DNA of 64,000 nucleotides from Schistocerca nitens (Eukaryota; Arthropoda; Insecta; Orthoptera; Acrididae), in contig NC_064621.1 in NCBI RefSeq assembly GCF_023898315.1, forward strand, positions 12,212,501-12,276,500, given 5' to 3'. The notes below the pieces were generated by a model. The model did no database searches. It had not been told where the DNA came from and was given only the letters and a program-made list of their open reading frames with translations. Made by a program: the position numbers and the translations under genes. Of this stretch, positions 11,401 through 25,590 are shown one piece after another. Numbering within the stretch: position 1 is the first letter of the stretch; each line of letters begins with the position of its first letter.

Positions 11401-14400
11401 GCATTGTGTCTCTTATATTTAATTCCGTTGTAATTTCTGTGTTTCATCGTCAATGGGAAGGTCCAAGGGATACAGTAAACCAGCAGAGGTGCATCGGAAT
11501 GTAAAACTGGTGACATAGGAAACGCTAAAAAACATAGAGAGTGGGAAGACTCAGTCTTCCTGCTCTTAAGTCGGCATTGTGTCTCTTATATTTAAATCCG
11601 ATGCAATTTCAGGGTTTCATCGACACTGTGAACGTCCAAGGGATACAGTAAACCTGCAGAGGTGCATCGGAATGTAAAACTGGTGACACAGGAAACGCTC
11701 AAAGCATAGAAAGTAAGAAGACTCAGTTTTCCTGTACTTCAGCCGGCATTGTGTCCCTTATATTTAATTCCGATTCGATTTCTGTGAATCATCGTCAATG
11801 GGGAGGCCCAAGGATACAGTAAACCTGCAGAGGTGCATCGGAATGTAAAACTGGTGAGAAAGGAAACGCTCAAAACATAGACAGTAGGAAGACTCGGTCT
11901 TCCTGTACTTCAGTCGGCATTGAGTATCTTATATTTAATTCCGATGCAATTTCTGTGTTTCATCGTGAATGGGAAGGTCCAAATGATATAGTAAACATGC
12001 AGAGGTGCATCGGAATGTAAAACTGGTGACACAGGAAACGCTCAAAACATTGACAGTAGGAAGACTCAGGCTTCCTCTACTTAAGTCGGCATTGTGTCTC
12101 TTATATTTAATTCCGATGCAACTTCTGTGTTTCATAGTCAATGGGATGGTCCAATGGATACAGTAAACCTGCAGGGGTGCATCGGAATGTAAAACTGGTG
12201 ACACAGAAAACGCTCAAACTTAGACCGTAAGAAACTCAGTTTTCTTGTTCTTAAGCCGGCGTTGTGTCTCTTCTATTTAATTCCGATGCTATTTCTGTGT
12301 TTCATCGTCAATGGGAAGGTCCAATGGATACAGAAAACCTGCAGAGGTGCATCGGAATGTGAAACTTTTGACACAGGAAACGCTAAAAAAGATAGAGAGT
12401 AGGAGGACTCAGTCTTCCTGTTCTTAAGTCGGCATTGTGTCTCTTATATTTAATTCCGATGCAATTTCTGAGTTTCATCGTCACTGTGATGGTCCAAGGG
12501 ATAGAGTAAACCTGCAGAGGTGCATCGGAATGTAAAACTGGTGACAGAGGAAACTCTCAGAACATAGACAGTAGGAAGACTCAGTCTTCCTGCACTTAAG
12601 TCGGCACTGTGTCTCTTATATTTTATTCCGATGCAATTTCTGTGATTCATCGTCAATGGGAAGGCCGAGGGATACAGTAAACCTGCAGAGGTGCATTGGA
12701 ATATAAAACTTGTGACACGGGAAACGCTCAAACCATAGACAGTAGGAAGACTCAGTCTTCCTGTACTTAAGTCGGCATTGTGTCTCTTATATTTAATTCC
12801 GTTGCAATTTCTGTGTTTCATCGTCAATGGGAAGGTCCAAGGGATACAGTAAACCTGCAGAGGTGCATCGGAATGTAAAACTGGTGACATAGGAAACGCT
12901 AAAAACATAGAGAGTAGGAAGACTCAGTCTTCCTGTTCTTAAGTCGGCATTGTGTCTCTTATATTTAATTCCGATGCAATTTCAGAGTTTCATCGTCACT
13001 GTGAATGTCCAAGGGATACAGTAAACCTGCAGAGGTGCATCGGAATGTGAAACTTTTAACACAGGAAACGCTAAAAAGGATAGAGAGTAGGAAGACTCAG
13101 TCTTCCTGTTCTTAAGTCGTCATTGTGTCTCTTATATTTAATTCCGATGCAATTTCTGTGTTTCATCGCCAATGGGATGGTCCAAGGGACACAGTAAACC
13201 TGCAGAGGTGCATCGGAATGTAAAACTGGTGACACAGGAAACGCTCAAAACATAGACAGTAGGAATTCTCAGTCTTCCTGTACTTAAGTCGGCGCTGTGT
13301 CTCTTATATTTAATTCCGATGCAATTTCTGTGTTTCATCGTCAATGGGAAGGCCAAGGGATACAATAAACCTGCAGAGGTGCATCGGAATGTAAAACTGG
13401 TGACACAGGAAACGCTCAAAACATAGACAGTAGGAAGACTCAGTCTTCCTGTACTTAAGTCGGCATTGTGTCTCTTATATTTAATTCCGTTGCAATTTCT
13501 GTGTTTCATCGTCAATGGGAAGGCCAAGGGATACAGTAAACCTGCAGAGGTGCATCAGAATGTAAAACTGGTGACACAGGAAACGCTCAAAGCATAGACA
13601 GTAGGAAGACTCAGGCTTCCTCTACTTAAGTCGGTATTGTGAATCTTATATTTAATTCCGATGCAATTTCTGTGTTTCATCGTCAATGGGAAGGTACAAG
13701 GGATACAGTAAACATGCAGAAGTGCATCGGAATCTAAAACTGGTGGCACAGGAAACGCTCAAATCATAGACAGTAGGAATACTCAGTCTTCCTGTACTTA
13801 AGTCGGCATTGTGTCTCTTATATTTAATTCCGATGCAATTTCTGTGTTTCATCGTCAATGGGAAGGACCAATGGATACAGTAAACCTGCAGATGTGCATC
13901 GGAATGTAAAACTGGTGACACAGGAAACGCTCAAAACATAGACCGTAAGAAAGTCAGTTTTTTTGTTCTTAAGTCGGCGTTGTAGCTCTTCTATTTAATT
14001 CCGATGCAATTTCTGTGTTTCATCGTCAATGGGAAGGTCCAATGAATACAGTAAACCTGCAGAGGTGCATCGGAATGTAAAACTGGTGACACAGGAAACG
14101 CTCAAAACATAGACAGTAGGAAGATTCTGTTTTCCTGTACTTCAGTCGTCATTGTGTCTCTTATATTTCATTCCGATGCAATTCCAGTGTTTCATCGTCA
14201 ATGGGAAGGCCAAGGGATAGAGTAAAATTGCAGAGGTGCATCGTAATGTAAAACTGGTGACACAGGAAACGCTCAGACCATAGACAGTAGGAAGACTCAG
14301 TCTTCCGGCACATAAGTCGGCACTGTGTCCCTTATATTTAATTCCGATGCAATTTCTGTGATTCATCGTCAATGGGAAGGCCGAGGGATACAGTAAACAT

Positions 14401-17400
14401 GCAGAGGTGCATCGGAATGTAAAACTGGTGACACAGGAAACGCTCAAAACATAGACAGTAGGAAGACTCTGTCTTCCTGTACTTAAGTCGGCATTGTGTC
14501 TCTTATATTTAATTCCGTTACAATTTCTGTGTTTCATCGTCAATGGGTAGGTCCAAGGGATACAGTAAACCAGCAGAGGTGCATCGGAATGTAAAACTGG
14601 TGACATAGGAAACGCTAAAAAACATAGAGAGTAGGAAGACTCAGTCTTCCTGCTCTTACGTCGGCATTGTGCCTCTTATATTTGATTCCGATGCAATTTC
14701 AGAGTTTCATCTTCACTGTGAATGACCAAGGGATACAGTAAACCTGCAGAGGTGCATCGGAATGTAAAACTGGTGACACAGGAAACGCTCAAAACATAGA
14801 CAGTAGGAAGATTCTGTTTTCCTGTACTTCAGTCGTCATTGTCTCTCTTATATTTAATTCCGATGCAATTTCTGTGTTTCATCGTCAATGGGAAGGCCGA
14901 GGGATACAGTAAACATGCAGAGGTGCATCGGAATGTAAAACTGGTGACACAGGAAACGCTCAAAACATAGACAGTAGGAAGACTCAGGCTTCCTCTACTT
15001 AAGTCGGCATTGTGTCTCTTATATTTAATGCCGATGCAATTTCTGTGTTTCATCGTCAATGGGAAGGTCCAATGGATACAGTAAACCTGCAGGGGTGCAT
15101 CGGAATGTAAAACTGGTGACACAGGAAACGCTCGAAACATAGACCGTAAGAAACTCAGTTCTCTTGTTCTTAAGTCGGCGTTGTGTCTCTTCTATTTAAT
15201 TCCGATGCAATTTCTGTGTTTCATCGTCAATGGGAAGGTCCAATGGATACAGTAAACCTGCAGAGATGCTTCGGAATGTAGAACTGGTGACACAGGAAAC
15301 GCTCAAAACATAGACGGTAGGTAGACTCAGTCTTCCTGCTCTTAAGTCGGCATTGTGTCTCTTATATTTCATTCCGATGCAATTTCAGACATTCATCGTC
15401 ACTGTGAATGTCCAAGGGACACAGTAAACCCGCAGAAGTGCATCAGAATATAAAACTGGTGACACAGGAAACGCTCAAAACATAGCCAGTAGGTAGACTC
15501 AGTCTTCCTGTCCTTAATTCGGCATTGTGTCTCTTATATTTAATTCCGATGCAATTTCTGTGTATCATCGTCAATGGGAAGGCCCAAGGGTTTACAGTAA
15601 ACCTGCAGAGGTCCATCGGAATGTAAAACTGGTGAGACAGGAAACGCTCAAAACATAGACAGTAGGAAGACTCGGTCTTCCTGTTCTTCAGTCGGCATTG
15701 AGAATCTTATATATAATTCCGATGCAATTTCTGTGTTTCATCGTCAATGGGAAGGTCCAAATGATACAGTAAACATGCACAGGTGCATCGGAATGTAAAA
15801 CTGGTGACACAGGATACGCTCAAAACATAGACAGTAGGAAGACTCAGGCTTCCTCTACTTAAGTCGGCATTGTGTCTCTTATATTTAATTCCGATGCAAT
15901 TTCTGTGTTTCATCGTCAATGGGAAGGTCCAATGGATACAGTAAACCTGCAGGGGTGCATTGGAATGTAAAGCTGGTGACACAGGAAACGCTCAATACAT
16001 AGACCGTAAGAAACTAAGTTTTCTTGTTCTTAAGTCGGCGTTGTGTCTTTTTTATTTAATTCCGATGCAATTTCTGTGTTTCATCGTCAAAGGGAAGGTC
16101 CAATGGATACAGAAAACCTGCAGAGGTGCATCGGAATGTAAAACTTTTGACACAGGAAACGCTCAAAACATAGACAGTAGGAAGATTCTGTTTTCCTGTA
16201 CTTCAGTCGTCATTGTGTCTCTTATGTTTAATTACGATGCAATTTCTGTGTTTCATCGTCAATGGGAAGGCCAAGGGATAGAGTAAACCTGCAGAGGTGC
16301 ATCGGAATGTAAGACTGGTGACACAGGAAACGCTCAGAACATAGACATTAGGAAGACTCAGTCTTCCTGCTCTTAAGGCAGCACTGTGTCTCTTATATTT
16401 ATTTCTGATGCAATTTCTGTGATTCATCGTCAATGGGAAGGCCGAGGGATACAGTAAACCTGCAGAGGTGCATCGGAATGTAAAACTGGTGACAGAGGAA
16501 ACGCTCAAACCATAGACAGTAGGAAGACTCAGTCTTCCTGTACTTAAGTCGTCATTGTGTCTCTTATATTTAATTCCGTTGCAATTTCTGTGTTTCATCG
16601 TCAATGGGAAGGTCCAAGTGATACAGTAAACCTGCAGAGGTGCATCGGAATGTAAAACTGGTGACATAGGAAGCGCTAAAAAACATAGAGAGTAGGAAGA
16701 TTCAGTCTTTCTGCACTTAAGTCGGCATTGTGTCTCTTATATTTAATTCCTATGCAATTTCAGAGTTTCATCGTCACTGTGAATGTCCAAGGGATACAGT
16801 AAACCTGCAGAGGTGCATCGGACTGTAAAACTGGTGACACAGGAATCGCTCAAATCATAGACAGTAGGAAGATTCTGTTTTCCTGTACTTCAGTCGTCAT
16901 TGTGTCTCTTATATTTAATTCCGATGCAATTTCTGTGTTTCATCGTCAATGGGAAGGCCAAGGGATACAGTAAACCTGCAGAGGTGCATCGGAATGTAAA
17001 ACTGGTGACACAGGAAACGCTCAGAACATAGACAGTAGGAAGACTCAGTCTTCCTGCACTTAAGTCGGCACTGTGTCTCTGATATTTAATTCCGTTGCAA
17101 TTTCTGTGTTTCATCGTCAATGGGAAGGCCAAGGGATACAGTAAACCTGCAGAGGTGCATCGGAATGTAAAACTGCTGACACAGGAAACGCTCAAAACAT
17201 AGACAGTAGGAAGACTCAGTCTTCCGCTACTTAAATCGGCCTTGTGTCTCTTATATTGAAATCCAATGCAATTTCTGTGTTTCATCGTAAATGGGAAGCT
17301 CCAAGGGATACAGGAAACCTGCAGAGGTGCATCGGAATGTAAAACTGGTGATACAGGAAGCGCTCATAACATAGACCGTAAGAGGACTCAGTTTTCTTGT

Positions 17401-17839
17401 ACATCAGTCGGCGTTGTGTCTCTTATATTTAATTCCGATGCAAATTCTGTGTTTCTTCGACAATGGGAAGGTCCAAGGGATACAGTAAACCTGCAGAAGT
17501 GCATCGGAATGTAAAACTGGTGACACAGGAAACGCTCAATACATAGACCGTAAGAAACTCAGTTTTCTTGTTCTTAAGTCGGCGTTGTGTCTCTTATATT
17601 TAATTCCGATGCAATTTCTGTGTTTCATCGTCAATGGGAAGGTCCACGTGGTACAGTAAACCTGCAGAGGTGCATCGGAATGTAAAACTTTTGACACAGG
17701 AAACGCTCAAAACATAGACAGTAGGAAGACTCAGGCTTCCTCTACTTAAGTCGGAATTGTGTCTCTTATATTTAATTCCGCTGCAATTTCTGTGTTTCAT
17801 CGTCAATGGGAAGGTCCAATCGATACAGTAAACCTACAG

Positions 17840-19080
17840 GGGTGCATCGGAAAGTAAAACTGGTGACACAGGAAACGCTCAAAACATAGACCGTAAGAAA
17901 CTCAGTTTTCTTGTTCTTAAGTCGGCGTTGTGTCTCTTCTATTTAATTCCGATTCAATTTCTGTGATTCATCGTCAATGGGAAGGCCGAGGGATACAGTA
18001 AACCTGCAGAGGAGCATCTGAATGTAAAACTGGTGACACGGGGTAACGCTCAAACCATAGACAGTAGGAAGACTCAGTCTTCCTGTACTTAAGTCGTCAT
18101 TGTGTCTCTTATATTTAATTCCGTAGCAATTTCTGTGTTTCATTGTCAATGGGAAGGTCCAAGGGATACAGTAAACCTGCAGAGGTGCATCGGAATGTAA
18201 AACTGGTGACACAGGAAACGCTCAAAACATAGACAGTAGGAAGATTCTGTTTTCCTGTACTTCAGTCGTCATTGTGTCTCTTATATTTAATTCAGATGCA
18301 ATTTCTGTGTTTGATCGTCAATGGGAAGGCCAAGGGATAGAGTAAACCTGCAGAGGTGCATCGGAATGTAAATCTGGTGACACAGGAAACGCTCAGAACA
18401 TAGACAGTAGGAAGACTCAGTCTTCCTGCACTTAAGTCGGCACTGTGTCTCTTATATTTAATTCCGATGCAATTTCTGTGATTCATCGTCAATGGGAAGG
18501 CCGAGGGATACAGTAATCCTGCAGAGGTGCATCGGAATGTAAAACTGGTGACACGGGAAACGCTCAAACCATAGACAGTAGGAAGACTCAGTCTTCCTGT
18601 ACTTCAGTCGTCATCGTGTCTCTTATATTTAATTCCGATGCAATTTCAGAGTTTCATCGTCACTGTGAATGTCCAAGGGATACAGAAAACCTGCAGAGGT
18701 GCATCGGAATGTAAAACTGGTGCCACAGGAAACGCTCAAAACATAGACAGTAGGAAGATTCTGTTTTCCTGTACTTCAGTCGTCATTGTGTCTCTTATAT
18801 TTAATTCCGATGCAACTTCTGTGTTTCATCGTCAATGGGAAGGCCAAGGGATACAGTAAACCTGCAGAGGTGCATCGGAATGTAAAACTGGTGACACTGG
18901 AAACGCTCAAAACATAGACAGTAGGAAGACTCAGTCTTCCGCTACTTATGTCGGCATTGTGTCTCTTATATTGAAATCCGATGCAATTTCTGTGTTTCAT
19001 CGTAAATGGGAAGGTCCAAGGGATACAGGAAACCTGCAGAGGTGCATCGGAATGTAAAACTGGTGACACAGGAAGCGCTC
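17840..19080 (+). repeat. ~1.24-kb block, copied at 26079-26454 plus 26628-27492
   Basis: The first 375 bp match at an offset of 8239 bp (48 monomers), the rest at 8412 bp (49 monomers). The step of one unit comes from one extra f-class monomer, about 26455-26627, present only in the right copy. Distinctive shared marks include an ACACGGGGTAACGCTC variant and TTAATTCAGATGCAATTTC. This is a single-monomer insertion or deletion between otherwise colinear copies. Confidence 0.75.
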
Positions 19081-20020
19081 ATAACATAGACCGTGAGAGG
19101 ACTCAGTTATCTTGTACTTCAGTCGGCGTTGTGTCTCTTCTATTTAATTCCGATGCAATTTCTGTGTTTCATCGTCAATGGGAAGGCCCAATGGATACAG
19201 TAAACCTGCAGAGGTGCATCGGAATGTAAAACTTTTGACACAGGAAACGCTCAAAACATAGACGGTAGTAAGATTCTGTTTTCCTGTACGTCAGTCGTCA
19301 TTGTGTCTCTTATATTTAATTCCGATGCAATTTCTCAGTTTCATCGTCAATGGGAACCCCAAGGGATAGAGTAAACCTGCAGAGGTGCATCGGAATGTAA
19401 AACTGGTGACACAGGAAACGCTCAGAACATAGACATTAGGAAGACTCAGTCTTCCTGCACTTAAGGCAGCACTGTGTCTCTTATATTTAATTCTGATGCA
19501 ATTTCTGTGATTCATCGTCAATGGGAAGGACGAGGGATACAGTATACCTGCAGAGGTGCATCGGAATGTAAAACTGGTGACAGAGGAAACGCTCAAACGA
19601 TAGACAGTAGGAAGACTCAGTCTTCCTGTACTTAAGTCGTCATTGTGTCTCTTATATTTAAGACCGTTGCAATTTCTGTGTTTCATCGTCAATGGGAAGG
19701 TCCAAGGGATACAGTAAACCTGCAGAGGTGCATCGGAATGTAAAACTGGTGACATAGGAAACGCTAAAAAACATAGAGAGTAGGAAGACTTAGTCTTCCT
19801 GTTCTTAAGTCGGCATTGTGTCTCTTATATGTAATTCCGATGCAATTTCAGAGTTTCATCGTCACTGTGAAGGTCCGAGGGACACAGTAAACCCGCAGAA
19901 GTGCATCAGAATGTAAAACTGGTGACACAGGAAACGCTAAAAACATAGACAGTAGGTAGACTCAGTCTTCCTGTCCTTTAGTCGACATTGTGTCGCTTAT
20001 ATTTAATTCCGATGCAATTT
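18780..20020 (+). repeat. ~1.24-kb block, copied at 22729-23969
   Basis: Offset is 3949 bp (23 monomers). The block contains a k-c dimer, a monomer with GACGGTAGTAAGATTCTG and an f2-m pair. The copies differ by scattered single bases and part company at about 20020/23969, where GTGTATCATCG is replaced by GTGTTTCATCG. Confidence 0.75.
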
Positions 20021-20365
20021 CTGTGTATCATCGTCAATGGGAAGGCCCAAGGGATACACTAAACCTGCAGAGGTGCATCGGAATGTAAAACTGGTAAGAC
20101 AGGAAACGCTCAAAATATAGACAGTAGGAAGACTCGGTCTTCCTGTACTTCAGTCGGCATTGAGTATCTTATATATAATTCCGATGCGATTTCTGTGTTT
20201 CATCGTCAATGGGAAGGTCCAAATGATACAGTAAACATGCAGAGGTGCATCGGAATGTAAAACTGGTGACACAGGAAACGCTCAAAACATAGACAGTAGG
20301 AAGACTCAGGCTTCCTCTACTTAAGTCGGCATTGTGTCTCTTATATTTAATTCCGATGCAATTTC

Positions 20366-21402
20366 TGTGTTTCATCGTCAATGGGAAGGTCCAATGGATA
20401 CAGTAAACCTGTAGGGGTGCATCGGAATGTAAAACTGGTGACACAGGAAACGCTCAAAACATAGACCGTAAGAAACTCAGTTTTCTTGTTCTTAAGTCGG
20501 CGTTGTGTCTCTTCTATTTAATTCCGATTCAATTTCTGTGTTTCATCGTCAATGGGAAGGTCCAATGGATACAGTAAACCTGCAGAGGTGCATTGGAATG
20601 TAAAACTTTTGACACAGGAAACGCTCAAAACATAGACAGTATGAAGATTCTGTTTTCCTCTACTACAGTCGTCATTGTGTCTCTTATATTTAATTAAGAT
20701 TCAATTTCTGTGTTTCATCGTCAATGGGAAGGCCAAGTGACAGAGTAAACCTGCAGAGGTGCATCGGAATGTAAAACTGGTGACACAGGAAACGCTCAGA
20801 ACATAGACAGTAGGAAGACTCAGTCTTCCTGCACTTAAGTCGGCACTGTGTCTCTTATATTTAATTCCGATGCAATTTCTGTGATTCATCGTCAATGGGA
20901 AGGCCGAGGGATAGAGTAAACCTGCAGAGGTGCATCGGAATGTAAAACTGGTGACACGGGAAACGCTCAAACCATAGACAGTAGGAAGACTCAGTCTTCC
21001 TGTACTTCAGTCGTCATCGTGTCTCTTATATTTAATTCCGATGCAATTTCAGAGTTTCATCGTCACTGTGAATGTCCAAGGGATACAGTAAACCTGCAGA
21101 GGTGCATCGGAATGTAAAACTGGTGAAGCAGGAAACGCTCAAAACATAGACAGTAGGAAGATTCTGTTTACCTGTTCTTCAGTTGTCATCGTGTCTCTTA
21201 TATTTAATTCCGATGCAATTTCTGTGTTTCATCGTCAATGGGAAGGCCAAGGGATACAGTAAACCTGCAGAGGTGCATCGGAATGTAAAACTGGTGACAC
21301 AGGAAACGCTTAAAACATAGACAGTAGGAAGACTCAGTCTTCCGCTACTTATGTCGGCATTGTGTCTCTTATATTGAAATCCGATGCAATTTCTGTGTTT
21401 CA
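20366..21402 (+). repeat. ~1.0-kb block, copied at 23971-25007
   Basis: Offset is 3605 bp (21 monomers). It starts in the h monomer marked AACCTGTAGGGG and ends in the k monomer, where this copy joins directly to an f monomer instead of continuing to c. It starts where the 18780/22729 match ends, so the 23.97-kb position is a switch point between two source blocks. Confidence 0.7.
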
Positions 21403-22154
21403 TCGTCAATGGGAAGGTCCAATGGATACAGTAAACCTGCAGAGGTGCATCGGAATGTAAAACTGGTGACATAGGAAACGCTAAAAAACATAGAGAGTAG
21501 GAAGACTTAGTCTTCCTGCTCTTAAGTCGGCATTGTGTCTCTTATATGTAATTCCGATGCAATTTCAGAGTTTCATCGTCACTGTGAAAGTCCGAGGGAC
21601 ACAGTAAACCCGCAGAAGTGCATCAGAATGTAAAACTGGTGACACAGGAAACGCTCAAAACACAGACAGTAGGTAGACTCAGTCTTCCTGTCCTTTAGTC
21701 GGCATTGTGTCTGTTATATTTAATTCTGATGCAATTTCTGTGTATCATCGTCAATGGGAAGGCCCAAGGGATACAGTAAACCTGCAGAGGTGCATTGGAA
21801 TGTAAAACTGGTAAGACAGGAAACGCTCAAAACATAGACAGTAGGAAGACTCGGTCTTCCTGTACTTCAGTCGGCATTGAGTATCTAATATATAATTCCG
21901 ATGCAATATCTGTGTTTCATCGTCAATGGGAAGGTCCAAATGATACAGTAAACATGCAGAGGTGCATCGGAATGTAAAACTGGTGACACAGGAAACGCTC
22001 AAAACATAGACAGTAGGAAGACTCAGGCTTCCTCTACTTAAGTCGGCATTGTGTCTTTTATATTTAATTCCGATGCAATTTCTGTGTTTCATCGTCAATG
22101 GGAAGGTCCAATGGATACAGTAAACCTGTAGGGGTGCATCGGAATGTAAAACTG

Positions 22155-23972
22155 GTGACACAGGAAACGCTCAAAACATAGACAGTATGAAGATTCTGTT
22201 TTCCTCTACTACAGTCGTCATTGTGTCTCTTATATTTAATTCCGATGCAATTTCTGTGTTTCATCGTCAATGGGAAGGCCAAGGGATACAGTAAACCTGC
22301 AGAGGTGCATCGGAATGTAAAACTGGTGACACAGGAAACGCTCAGAACATAGACAGTAGGAAGACTCAGTCTTCCTGCACTTAAGTCGGCACTGTGTCTC
22401 TTATATTTAATTCCGATGCAATTTCTGTGATTCATCGTCAATGGGAAGGCCGAGGGATAGAGTAAACCTGCAGAGGTGCATCGGAATGTAAAACTGGTGA
22501 CACGGGAAACGCTCAAACCATAGACAGTAGGAAGACTCAGTCTTCCTGTACTTCAGTCGTCATCGTGTCTCTTATATTTAATTCCGATGCAATTTCAGAG
22601 TTTCATCGTCACTGTGAATGTCCAAGGGATACAGTAAACCTGCAGAGGTGCATCGGAATGTAAAACTGGTGAAGCAGGAAACGCTCAAAACATAGACAGT
22701 AGGAAGATTCTGTTTACCTGTTCTTCAGTTGTCATCGTGTCTCTTATATTTAATTCCGATGCAATTTCTGTGCTTCATCGTCAATGGGAAGGCCAACGGA
22801 TACAGTAAACCTGCAGAGGTGCATCGGAATGTAAAACTGGTGACACAGGAAACGCTTAAAACATAGACAGTAGGTAGACTCAGTCTTCCGCTACTTATGT
22901 CGGCATTGTGTCTCTTATATTGAAATCCGATGCAATTTCTGTGTTTCATCGTAAATGGGAAGGTCCAAGGGATACAGGAAACCGGCAGAGGTGCATCGGA
23001 ATGTAAAACTGGTGACACAGGAAGCGCTCATAACATAGACCGTGAGAGGACTCAGTTATCTTGTACTTCAGTCGGCGTTGTGTCTCTTCTATTTAATTCC
23101 GATGCAATTTCTGAGTTTCATCGTCAATGGGAAGGCCCAATGGATACAGTAAACCTGCAGAGGTGCATCGGAATGTAAAACTTTTGACACAGGAAACGCT
23201 CAAAACATAGACGGTAGTAAGATTCTGTTTTCCTGTACGTCAGTCGTCATTGTGTCTCTTATATTTAATTCCGATGCAATTTCTCAGTTTCATCGTCAAT
23301 GGGAAGGCCAAGGGATAGAGTAAACCTGCAGAGGTGCATCGGAATGTAAAACTGGTGACACAGGAAACGCTCAGAACATAGACATTAGGAAGACTCAGTC
23401 TTCCTGCACTTAAGGCAGCACTGTGTCTCTTATATTTAATTCTGATGCAATTTCTGTGATTCATCGTCAATGGGAAGGACGAGGGATACAGTATACCTGC
23501 AGAGGTGCATCGGAATGTAAAACTGGTGACAGAGGAAACGCTCAAACCATAGACAGTAGGAAGACTCAGTCTTCCTGTACTTAAGTCGTCATTGTGTCTC
23601 TTATATTTAATTCCGTTGCAATTTCTGTGTTTCATCGTCAATGGGAAGGTCCAAGGGATACAGTAAACCTGCAGAGGTGCATCGGAATGTAAAACTGGTG
23701 ACATAGGAAACGCTAAAAAACATAGAGAGTAGGAAGACTTAGTCTTCCTGCTCTTAAGTCGGCATTGTGTCTCTTATATGTAATTCCGATGCAATTTCAG
23801 AGTTTCATCGTCACTGTGAAGGTCCGAGGGACACAGTAAACCCGCAGAAGTGCATCAGAATGTAAAACTGGTGAAACAGGAAACGCTCAAAACATAGACA
23901 GTAGGTAGACTCAGTCTTCCTGTCCTTTAGTCGACATTGTGTCTCTTATATTTAATTCCGATGCAATTTCTG
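22155..23972 (+). repeat. ~1.8-kb block, copied at 24214-26031
   Basis: Offset is 2059 bp (12 monomers). The block begins at the monomer with CAGTATGAAGATTCTG and ends in m, with few differences by eye. The 24214-25590 part of the right copy is present again to the right (28.5-29.9 kb), giving three copies of that part in 8 kb. Confidence 0.75.
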
Positions 23973-25590
23973 TGTTTCATCGTCAATGGGAAGGTCCAAT
24001 GGATACAGTAAACCTGTAGGGGTGCATCGGAATGTAAAACTGGTGACACAGGAAACGCTCAAAACATAGACCGTAAGAAACTCAGTTTTCTTGTTCTTAA
24101 GTCGGCGTTGTGTCTCTTCTATTTAATTCCGATTCAATTTATGTGTTTCATCGTCAATGGGAAGGTCCAATGGATACAGTAAACCTGCAGAGGTGCATTG
24201 GAATGTAAAACTTTTGACACAGGAAACGCTCAAAACATAGACAGTATGAAGATTCTGTTTTCCTCTACTACAGTCGTCATTGTGTCTCTTATATTTAATT
24301 CCGATGCAATTTCTGTGTTTCATCGTCAATGGGAAGGCCAAGTGACAGAGTAAACCTGCAGAGGTGCATCGGAATGTAAAACTGGTGACACAGGAAACGC
24401 TCAGAACATAGACAGTAGGAAGACTCAGTCTGCCTGCACTTAAGTCGGCACTGTGTCTCTTATATTTAATTCCGATGCAATTTCTGTGATTCATCGTCAA
24501 TGGGAAGGCCGAGGGATAGAGTAAACCTGCAGAGGTGCATCGGAATGTAAAACTGGTGACACGGGAAACGCTCAAACCATAGACAGTAGGAAGACTCAGT
24601 CTTCCTGTACTTCAGTCGTCATCGTGTCTCTTATATTTAATTCCGATGCAATTTCAGAGTTTCATCGTCACTGTGAATGTCCAAGGGATACAGTAAACCT
24701 GCAGAGGTGCATCGGAATGTAAAACTGGTGAAGCAGGAAACGCTCAAAACATAGACAGTAGGAAGATTCTGTTTACCTGTTCTTCAGTTGTCATCGTGTC
24801 TCTTATATTTAATTCCGATGCAATTTCTGTGTTTCATCGTCAATGGGAAGGCCAAGGGATACAGTAAACCTGCCGAGGTGCATCGGAATGTAAAACTGGT
24901 TACACAGGAAACGCTTAAAACATAGACAGTAGGAAGACTCAGTCTTCCGCTACTTATGTCGGCATTGTGTCTCTTATATTGAAATCCGATGCAATATCTG
25001 TGTTTCATCGTAAATGGGAAGGTCCAAGGGATACAGGAAACCTGCAGAGGTGCATCGGAATGTAAAACTGGTGACACAGGAAGCGCTCATAACATAGACC
25101 GTGAGAGGACTCAGTTATCTTGTACTTCAGTCGGCGTTGTGTCTCTTCTATTTAATTCCGATGCAATTTCTGTGTTTCATCGCCAATGGGAAGGCCCAAT
25201 GGATACAGTAAACCTGCAGAGGTGCATCGGAATGTAAAACTTTTCACACAGGAAACGCTCAAAACATAGACGGTAGTAAGATTCTGTTTTCCTGTACTTC
25301 AGTCGTCATTGTGTCTCTTATATTTAATTCCGATGCAATTTCTCAGTTTCATCGTCAATGGGAAGGCCAAGGGATAGAGTAAACCTGCAGAGCTGCATCG
25401 GAATGTAAAACTGGTGACACAGGAAACGCTCAGAACATAGACATTAGGAAGACTCAGTCTTCCTGCACTTAAGGCAGCACTGTGTCTCTTATATTTAATT
25501 CTGATCCAATTTCTGTGATTCATCGTCAATGGGAAGGACGAGGGATACAGTATACCTGCAGAGGTGCATCGGAATGTAAAACTGGTGACA
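23935..25590 (+). repeat. ~1.66-kb block, copied at 28228-29883
   Basis: Offset is 4293 bp (25 monomers). The copies run from the h monomer with AACCTGTAGGGG through the k-c dimer and diverge where GACAGAGG on the left becomes GACATAGG (class f) on the right. Identity is high by eye, with isolated substitutions. Confidence 0.75.
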
